Origin: Flavobacteriaceae bacterium
Lineage (GTDB): Bacteria > Bacteroidota > Bacteroidia > Flavobacteriales > Flavobacteriaceae
Direction: 5' to 3'
Assembly (NCBI GenBank): GCA_030828025.1
Contig: JAURDG010000108.1
Coordinates: 1-5,104, forward strand
Length of the DNA stretch: 5,104 bases
Of this stretch, positions 1 through 5,104 are shown piece by piece. A program made the translations under genes and the position numbers. Position 1 is the stretch's first letter. Every line of letters begins with the position of its first letter. The notes below the pieces were generated by a model. That model saw nothing but the letters and a program-made list of their open reading frames with translations, did no database searches and was not told the DNA's origin.

Positions 1-1541
1 AAAAAGCCAAATTGTGCTTTTGCTTCTTCTTCAGAAAAGCCAAGCAGCGAAAGCATTTTTTCTTGAGTTGGTCTGTTGTGAATTCGAATAGAACCACCAC
101 CAATTTCATTGCCGTTGAGTACCAAGTCATACGCTTGTGCCACTACCGAAGTAGGGTCACTTTCCAGCAGGTCTAAGTGTTCGGGTTTTGGTGCCGTAAA
201 CGGGTGATGCATGGCGTGTAAGTCGCCTGTTTCTTCATCTTTTTCAAAAAGCGGAAAATCAACCACCCAAAGTGGCGCAAATTCATTCGGATTTCGAAGT
301 CCTAATTCTTCGGCAAGTGCCATGCGTAGTGCGCTAAGTTGCGTTCTGGTTTGGTTCGCATTTCCTGCCATGACCAGTAGTAAATCACCAGCTTTGCCAC
401 CACAAGCAGCTGCCCATTGCCCAAGCGTATCAGCATCAAAAAACTTATCTACAGAAGACTTGTACGTTCCGTCCTCGTTGCATTTGACCCAAACCAATCC
501 GTTGGCACCAATCTGTGGGCGTTTTACCCAGTCGATCCACGCATCGATTTGTTTTCTAGACCAGTCAGCGGCACCCGAAACGGCAATGCCCACCACCAAT
601 TCTGACGCATCAAACACCTGAAATCCTTTGTTTTGCGCCAGTTCATTTAATTCGCAAAAGGTCATCCCAAAACGAATATCGGGCTTGTCGTTGCCGTAAT
701 TTTTCATCGCATCTTCATACGAAATAACAGGAAAAGGCTTTGGTGCTATGCCGTGAATTTCGCGAAGCAAGTGTGACAATAACTCCTCAAAACACGCCAT
801 AATATCTTGTTGATGAACAAAAGATAATTCGCAGTCTATTTGGGTGAATTCGGGTTGGCGGTCGGCACGCAGGTCCTCGTCTCTAAAGCATTTTACCAGT
901 TGAAAATATTTATCCAGACCGCCCACCATAAGCAATTGCTTAAAGGTTTGTGGCGATTGAGGAAGGGCATAAAATTGCCCTTGGTTCATACGTGAAGGCA
1001 CGACAAAATCACGTGCACCTTCTGGCGTAGATTTAATGAGGTATGGCGTTTCTACTTCTACAAATTCATGTTGTGCCAAAAAGTTGCGTGCCAAAAGTGC
1101 CACTTTAGAACGGAACAACAAACTTTGCTGTACGGGTTTTCTACGAATATCCAAATAGCGGTATTTCATCCGTACATCTTCGCCGCCATCGGTATTGTCT
1201 TCAATGGTAAATGGCGGTGTTTGTGCTGTATTTAATACTTGAATATCGTTGACCAAAACCTCAATTTCACCCGTACGCATATTGGGGTTTTTTGCCTCAC
1301 GCTCCAAAACAGTTCCCGAAATTTGAATGACCGCTTCTCTTCCTAAGCTACGTGCTACCTCTAGAAGGTCAGTCGGTGTGCGTTCTTCGTCCAAAACGAG
1401 CTGCGTGATGCCATAGCGGTCACGTAGATCTATCCACAGTACAAAGCCTTTGTCGCGGGTTTTGGCGACCCACCCTGCCAGTTGAACCTCGGTACCAATA
1501 TGCGCTGCCGAAAGTGCGCCACAATGATGACTTCTGTACAT
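1..1541 (-). CDS. aspS: Aspartate--tRNA ligase (AspRS), C-terminal end cut by window edge
   Basis: Class IIb aminoacyl-tRNA synthetase of the cytoplasm, which joins aspartate to tRNA-Asp using ATP. The minus-strand frame is open from the ATG at 1541 to the left edge: 513 whole codons with no frameshift. An N-terminal OB-fold anticodon-binding domain (about residues 1-110) contains GWVAKTRDKG and IDLRDRYGITQL. Class II motif 1 lies around FVEVETPYL (160-168), followed by the flipping-loop segment STPEGARDF (171-179) and the aspartate-site segment LPQSPQTFKQLL. Motif 2 is FRDEDLRADRQPEF (219-232). The bacterial-type GAD insertion domain spans roughly 295-415. LWVVDFPLFE (424-433), HAMHHPFT (442-449) and NEIGGGSIRIH (478-488) follow. 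Motif 3 (GLDR) and roughly the last 70 residues lie outside the window, since bacterial AspRS is about 580-590 residues. The start was chosen because MYRSHHCG fits the family; the frame stays open upstream to 1620, but the only other start there is a TTG at 1589. It is divergent from the small gene at 1719. Confidence 0.97.
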   Translation of the reverse strand, partial: MYRSHHCGALSAAHIGTEVQLAGWVAKTRDKGFVLWIDLRDRYGITQLVLDEERTPTDLLEVARSLGREAVIQISGTVLEREAKNPNMRTGEIEVLVNDIQVLNTAQTPPFTIEDNTDGGEDVRMKYRYLDIRRKPVQQSLLFRSKVALLARNFLAQHEFVEVETPYLIKSTPEGARDFVVPSRMNQGQFYALPQSPQTFKQLLMVGGLDKYFQLVKCFRDEDLRADRQPEFTQIDCELSFVHQQDIMACFEELLSHLLREIHGIAPKPFPVISYEDAMKNYGNDKPDIRFGMTFCELNELAQNKGFQVFDASELVVGIAVSGAADWSRKQIDAWIDWVKRPQIGANGLVWVKCNEDGTYKSSVDKFFDADTLGQWAAACGGKAGDLLLVMAGNANQTRTQLSALRMALAEELGLRNPNEFAPLWVVDFPLFEKDEETGDLHAMHHPFTAPKPEHLDLLESDPTSVVAQAYDLVLNGNEIGGGSIRIHNRPTQEKMLSLLGFSEEEAKAQFGF

Positions 1542-1555
1542 GTCAAAATTTTTCT

Positions 1556-1590
1556 CAAAAATAGGGACTTCTTCACGACTTGTCGCCAAA
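1556..1590 (-). promoter_or_regulatory. Predicted aspS promoter (Bacteroidota type)
   Basis: Reading on the minus strand, TTTG (1590-1587) is followed after 23 bases by TATTTTTG (1563-1556). This matches the Bacteroidota sigma-ABfr pattern of TTG/TTTG, then a 17-23 base spacer, then TAnnTTTG. The -7 box is a perfect match and the spacer is at the long end of the known range. Transcription would start about 4-7 bases past the box, leaving a leader of only about 7-10 bases before the aspS ATG at 1541. No Shine-Dalgarno motif is present; the bases just before the ATG are A/T-rich, as is usual in this phylum. AT-rich DNA makes chance matches plausible. Confidence 0.5.
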
Positions 1591-1633
1591 TTATGTGTCT
1601 GATTATTTACACTTACCCCCTATGTTTTTGCAC

Positions 1634-1676
1634 CTAATGTTAAATTAATGTTAAGTGAATGTAAATTTTTTGTATA
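1634..1676. repeat. Tandem 11-bp-phased repeats, possible response-regulator operator
   Basis: Four hexamers of the form TGTnnA sit at an exact 11-base period: TGTTAA (1638-1643), TGTTAA (1649-1654), TGTAAA (1660-1665) and TGTATA (1671-1676). The first two belong to a longer perfect repeat, TAATGTTAA, at 1635 and 1646; the third unit, GAATGTAAA at 1657, matches it at 7 of 9 positions. On the minus strand this reads TTTACA-N5-TTAACA-N5-TTAACA. Direct repeats one helical turn apart are the usual target form of OmpR/PhoB-family response regulators, and TTAACA-N5-TTAACA resembles the Bacillus subtilis PhoP box. The last unit overlaps the -7 box of the rightward promoter. A regulatory role is inference; the AT-rich setting could produce weaker versions by chance. 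Confidence 0.4.
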
Positions 1677-1680
1677 TTTG
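1673..1680 (+). promoter_or_regulatory. Predicted -7 box for the small secreted-protein gene
   Basis: TATATTTG is a perfect match to the Bacteroidota -7 consensus TAnnTTTG. No TTG or TTTG lies at the expected 17-23 base distance upstream; that space is filled by the 11-bp repeats, so the promoter may depend on an activator or simply be weak at -33. The start site would fall near 1684-1688, giving a leader of about 31-35 bases to the ATG at 1719. An AGGGA at 1712-1716 ends only two bases before the ATG, too close to act as a normal ribosome binding site. Confidence 0.5.
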
Positions 1681-1718
1681 ACATATCAATTTGTCTAACA
1701 CATTAAAAGATAGGGATT

Positions 1719-2069
1719 ATGAAGACACTATTTATCACACTTTCGCTACTGACAAGCACACTGATTTTTGCTCAAAAAAAAGAAGTGGTCAAATCTGATA
1801 ATGCCCTAAAAATCACGACATTTCACCAAAATGGAACCGTTGAACAACAAGGACATCAGCTTGCTGGAAAAAATCACGGCGTATGGCGTTCTTTTGATGC
1901 CGAAGGCAATGCAGTCGCTCTTGGTGAGTACGCACAAGGTAAAAAAGTTGGGAAGTGGCTCTTCTGGATTGACGGTCAAATCGTTGAAGTGAACTACCGC
2001 GAAAATCGCATCCAAAACGTTTCCTACTGGGAATCGCAAGCACAAGCTACTGCTGTAACAAACTTTTAA
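1719..2069 (+). CDS. Small exported protein with YwqK/MORN-like repeats
   Basis: A 116-residue protein of unknown function. Residues 1-18 form a clear Sec signal peptide: MKT, then a hydrophobic stretch, ending FAQ with probable cleavage between A18 and Q19. There is no lipobox cysteine, so a soluble periplasmic or secreted protein is expected. The mature part holds about three degenerate 22-24 residue beta-hairpin repeats: around 33-54 (QNGTVEQQGHQLAGKNHG), 55-78 (VWRSFDAEGN...GKKVG) and 79-101 (KWLFWIDGQIVEVNYRENR). The pattern of (D/N)G, then E-Y, then GKxxGxW is that of the YwqK/MORN-variant repeat. Such proteins are often labelled 'YwqK family antitoxin' or, wrongly I believe, 'nicotinic acid mononucleotide adenylyltransferase'; nothing here has an enzyme motif, and no toxin gene is adjacent. 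The gene is alone on its strand, is divergent from aspS, and overlaps the pump gene tail to tail. Family assignment is fairly sure, function is not. Confidence 0.85.
   Translation: MKTLFITLSLLTSTLIFAQKKEVVKSDNALKITTFHQNGTVEQQGHQLAGKNHGVWRSFDAEGNAVALGEYAQGKKVGKWLFWIDGQIVEVNYRENRIQNVSYWESQAQATAVTNF
2066..2069. other. Overlapping convergent stop codons
   Basis: The plus-strand TAA (2067-2069) and the minus-strand TAA (2068-2066) share two bases within TTTAAA. The small gene and the pump gene therefore have no spacer between them, and any transcript of one must run into the coding region of the other before ending. A run of seven T at 2077-2083 lies just inside the pump gene, but only a four-pair A-T stem precedes it, so I do not call a terminator. 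Confidence 0.9.
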
Positions 2070-5000
2070 AATCCGCTTTTTTTGAATCGAATGGCTGCTC
2101 GTTTGCTTAAATAAAAGGAAACGGGCACCACGATTAATGTCAAAAAAGTAGCAAAACTAAGTCCAAAAATCACTGTCCACGCCAAAGGTCCCCAGAAAAT
2201 CACATTTTCTCCACCAAAATAGAGTTGCGGATCGCCCGTAGCAAAAAGACTAAAGAAATTAATATTGAGTCCAATCGCCAACGGGATAAGACCTAAGACG
2301 GTAGTAATCGCCGTAAGCAATACTGGACGAAGTCGAGCTTTTCCACCAGCCACAATAGCTGCAAAAATATCTGCTTTGGGCAGCAATTTTTCGTTCGTAA
2401 GCGCAAGTGCATCCCTTTTTCTATCCAGCAACAACTGCGTATAATCCAGTAGCACAACGCTATTGTTCACGACAATTCCAGCAAGTGAAATAATGCCCAT
2501 CATGGTCATAATAATCACAAAGGTCATATCAAAAAACACCAACCCCAACATTACGCCTGTGAAGCTCATAAAGATTGAAAACAAAATGATGAGTGGCTTG
2601 CTTACCGAATTAAACTGGAATACAAGCAACAACATGATGAGCAAAATGGCAAAGCCCAGTGCCTTAGATAAAAACTGCATGTTTTTCTCTTGCTCGGCAA
2701 TCTCGCCTGTAAATCTGTAACTGATGTTTTGGGGCATGTCAAAACCTTTCATTTGGGTTTGAATTTGCCCAACAATTTCATTGGCATTATAACCAGGCAA
2801 TATGGCGGAGTACACGGTAACAACACGCCTTAGATTTTTGTGTTTGATGGCACTATAGCCTGCCACATTTTTTGCTTCAACAACAGTAGATATGGGTATA
2901 TTTTTAATTTGACCTGAAGCCATATCACGAAAGCTAATGTTCTGATTAAACAAGGCGGATGGATTGTACCGATCTGCTTGTTGGAAGCGGACATTTATAT
3001 CGTAGTCTTCCCCGTCTTTTTTATACACGCCCGCTTTTTCACCAAAAAGTGCACGCCTTAACTGAAATCCAATTTGACCAGCACTAACGCCCAAACTTCC
3101 TGCTTTTCGTCGGTCAACGGTGACTTGCATACTCGGTTTATTGCGGTTAACATCGACCTTCAATTCTTCGATTCCCGGAATATTTTCTTTAATTACAAAG
3201 CTGCGTACATCATTGGCAACACGAATGAGCTCGTCGTAATTTTCGCCAGTTAATTCGATATTTACAGGATAGCCAACAGGCGGGCCATTGGCGTCTTTTT
3301 CCACAGAAATACTAACCCCAGAAAAGCGCCCTTTAAAGGCTTCTTGAATTTCGCTGCGCAAGACTTCACTCGAAAAACCTTTTCGGTATTTGTATTCGCG
3401 CATGGTAGCGGTAATTTTTCCACGATGCGGCATTTCGGCTTTGGAACCGCTGTCTGTTTGTGGATTTCCCGCACCCGCACCTACTTGAGACACCAAAGAC
3501 TCAACCAAAAAGTTATACGCCCCGTCCATATACTTGGGGTTGTTTACGGTTTCAATCATGACCTGCTCAATGGCTTTGGTCATTTGATTTGTTTTATCGA
3601 TATCTGTGCCTTCAGGATATTCGATATAAACAATAATCTGACTCGGTTCATTATCTGGGAAAAACTCCACTTTTGGGCTAGCGATACCTACCAAAACAAA
3701 AGATAAAAACAACAGTCCAATGGTGCCAAACACCACAGCATAAGCACGCCAACCTTGCATGACATACTGCAAAAGCTTTTCATAACCACGCTCTAATCGG
3801 TCGAGGAAGAATCGCTGAAATTTGTTCGCCAAACCTTTGATGAAATAGCGGTATAGCCAGAACAGCGCAAGTAACGTAAGTAACAAGCTGCCAAAGCCTC
3901 GAGTACTGGAAGAAATAACCATAAAAAACACGCCAGCGCCACCCAAAACGACACTTAGCCGGACAAGCCCTTTTAGGCTCAAGTTTTTTTCTTCAACATC
4001 CATAAACTTGGATACCAACATCGAATTGAACAACAGCGCAACAAACAGCGAAGAACCCAACACTATGGAAAGGGTAATAGGAAAATAAATCATAAACTGC
4101 CCCATAATGCCTGGCCAAAGCCCAAGCGGAATAAAGGCAGCAACAGTCGTTGCCGTTGAAATAATAATGGGGTAGGCGATTTCGCTAACCCCTTTTTTGG
4201 CAGCTTCAATACGTGAAAGCCCCTCTTTTTCAATAAGGCGATAGACATTTTCCACCACTACGATTCCATTGTCAACCAACATCCCAAGCCCCATGACCAA
4301 GGCAAAAAGCACCATCGTATTCATGGTGTAGCCCAAGGTTTGAAGAATGACAAACGAGATAAACATAGACATGGGAATTGCAAAGCCCACAAAAAGGGCA
4401 TTTCTAAAGCCCAAGAAAAAAGTCAACACAGTAACCACAAGGATTACACCGAACAGAATGTTGTTCACCAGGTCATTAACTTGATTTAGCGTTAACGATG
4501 ACATATCGTTGGAAATGGTTACCGAAATGTCATCTGGAAAATCTGTTGCTTGCGCCTCTAGCACCAATGCGCGGATTTGCGTGGCAGCTTCGATAAGGTT
4601 TTTGCCGCCTCGTTTTTTGACATCCAACATGACCGTTGCCACACCAAAATCTCGGGCATAGCTTGTAGCCTCTTGTTCTTTAAATGATATGGTGGCAATA
4701 TCGCCTAGCATTATTGCTCCTTTTTCGTTGCTTACCACAAAACGCTCAAGTTCTTTTGGGGTAGCAATTTCGCCCACTAGGCGGATGCTTCGGCGTTGTC
4801 CGCCGCCGCGCATACTTCCTGCCGAAACCGTAGTGTTTTCGTTGGCAACAGTTTGAATGATGTCGTTAAAACTGATTTGGGATGCCATCATCTTGCGTGT
4901 GTCAACGGCTATCTCCACTTCTTTTTCTTGTGCTCCACGAATATCCACGACTTTGATTTGTTCCAACTGCTCGATGCGGTCTTGAAGGATTTCGGCATAT

Positions 5001-5104
5001 TCTTTTAGCCGATCGATGGGGTAATCGCCTTGAATACTCACATTGAGTATGGGCATTTCTTCGGAAAAATTTAGGTTAAATACCGAAGGCTCTAATTTGG
5101 CATT
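2066..5104 (-). CDS. RND-family efflux transporter permease (AcrB-like), N-terminal end outside window
   Basis: Inner-membrane proton-driven pump subunit, expected to act as a trimer with a periplasmic adaptor and a TolC-like channel. The frame is open through the right edge; 1012 residues are visible. The ATG at 5056 is internal, because coding continues upstream (ending SVFNLNFSEEM) and TM1 is missing; by alignment to AcrB about 130 residues are absent, so the whole protein would be near 1140. Order seen: periplasmic porter part (5104 to about 4480), TM2-TM6 (about 4470-3990) with the TM4 motif GMLVDNGIVVVEN (about 4290-4250), an extra hydrophobic pair (about 3965-3840), TM7 (about 3755-3690), the second porter loop (about 3685-2700), and TM8-TM12 (about 2680-2095) with GIVVNNSVVLLDY in TM10 and LRPVLLT in TM11. 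The AcrB charges D408 and K940 are asparagines here, while D407 and R971 equivalents remain. The heavy-metal subgroup seems less likely than the multidrug (HAE/SwrC-like) type; the substrate cannot be told. Adaptor genes probably lie to the right. Confidence 0.95.
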   Translation of the reverse strand, partial: NAKLEPSVFNLNFSEEMPILNVSIQGDYPIDRLKEYAEILQDRIEQLEQIKVVDIRGAQEKEVEIAVDTRKMMASQISFNDIIQTVANENTTVSAGSMRGGGQRRSIRLVGEIATPKELERFVVSNEKGAIMLGDIATISFKEQEATSYARDFGVATVMLDVKKRGGKNLIEAATQIRALVLEAQATDFPDDISVTISNDMSSLTLNQVNDLVNNILFGVILVVTVLTFFLGFRNALFVGFAIPMSMFISFVILQTLGYTMNTMVLFALVMGLGMLVDNGIVVVENVYRLIEKEGLSRIEAAKKGVSEIAYPIIISTATTVAAFIPLGLWPGIMGQFMIYFPITLSIVLGSSLFVALLFNSMLVSKFMDVEEKNLSLKGLVRLSVVLGGAGVFFMVISSSTRGFGSLLLTLLALFWLYRYFIKGLANKFQRFFLDRLERGYEKLLQYVMQGWRAYAVVFGTIGLLFLSFVLVGIASPKVEFFPDNEPSQIIVYIEYPEGTDIDKTNQMTKAIEQVMIETVNNPKYMDGAYNFLVESLVSQVGAGAGNPQTDSGSKAEMPHRGKITATMREYKYRKGFSSEVLRSEIQEAFKGRFSGVSISVEKDANGPPVGYPVNIELTGENYDELIRVANDVRSFVIKENIPGIEELKVDVNRNKPSMQVTVDRRKAGSLGVSAGQIGFQLRRALFGEKAGVYKKDGEDYDINVRFQQADRYNPSALFNQNISFRDMASGQIKNIPISTVVEAKNVAGYSAIKHKNLRRVVTVYSAILPGYNANEIVGQIQTQMKGFDMPQNISYRFTGEIAEQEKNMQFLSKALGFAILLIMLLLVFQFNSVSKPLIILFSIFMSFTGVMLGLVFFDMTFVIIMTMMGIISLAGIVVNNSVVLLDYTQLLLDRKRDALALTNEKLLPKADIFAAIVAGGKARLRPVLLTAITTVLGLIPLAIGLNINFFSLFATGDPQLYFGGENVIFWGPLAWTVIFGLSFATFLTLIVVPVSFYLSKRAAIRFKKSGF

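Noticed and set aside
211..621. 136-residue plus-strand open frame
   Set aside because: It lies antisense inside aspS, whose minus-strand frame is unbroken and family-conserved. The Ser/Pro-rich translation shows no domain.
1587..1589. TTG as an alternative, earlier aspS start
   Set aside because: It would add 16 residues not typical of the family and would lie upstream of the predicted -7 box; the ATG at 1541 fits the conserved N-terminus.
1774..1781. Run of eight A early in the small gene, as a possible phase-variable tract
   Set aside because: It encodes the ordinary QKK after the signal peptide; eight A is common in AT-rich genomes and no variation can be seen from one sequence.
1719..2069. 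Toxin-antitoxin pair
   Set aside because: The YwqK 'antitoxin' label is a family name only; the protein is exported and no small toxin gene is next to it.
2068..2083. Possible intrinsic terminator (AAAA, 5-base loop, then a T run)
   Set aside because: The stem is only four A-T pairs with no G-C content, too weak to call.
3344..3706. 120-residue plus-strand open frame inside the pump gene
   Set aside because: It is a shadow of the conserved minus-strand RND coding sequence; it has no recognisable motif and no promoter of the TAnnTTTG type that I could support.
5054..5056. ATG at 5056 as the start of the RND gene
   Set aside because: The frame stays open and protein-like to the window edge, and a start here would remove TM1 and part of the porter domain, which a working pump needs.

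Overview
The window looks like chromosomal DNA from a Bacteroidota bacterium, most likely a member of Flavobacteriia. Three things point there. The aspartyl-tRNA synthetase has the family's typical start (MYRSHHCG) and wording (GWVAKTRDKG, LRDRYGITQL). Both promoters in the intergenic region match the Bacteroidota -7 consensus TAnnTTTG, and no good Shine-Dalgarno sites are visible. The small secreted protein has a signal peptide ending in FAQ, a common flavobacterial form. This assignment rests on remembered family features, not on a search.

Layout: positions 1-1541 (minus strand) hold aspS, cut by the window edge before its C-terminal end. Positions 1542-1718 are a 177-base divergent intergenic region. 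It holds a predicted promoter for each flanking gene and a ladder of 11-bp-spaced TGTnnA units next to the rightward promoter. Positions 1719-2069 (plus strand) encode a 116-residue exported protein with YwqK/MORN-like repeats. Positions 2066-5104 (minus strand) encode most of a large RND-family efflux pump subunit (AcrB-like), whose N-terminal end lies beyond the right edge. The small gene and the pump gene converge, and their stop codons overlap. No stretch of 300 bases lacks a gene, and I see no RNA gene, mobile element or CRISPR array.

The three genes do not form an obvious pathway. aspS is translational housekeeping and the pump is envelope efflux; its membrane-fusion and outer-membrane partners would normally lie upstream, to the right of the window. 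The small secreted protein is of unknown role. I find no convincing novel system here. The points most worth a second look are the phased repeats in the intergenic region, the altered proton-relay residues and extra membrane segments of the pump, and the overlapping convergent gene ends.
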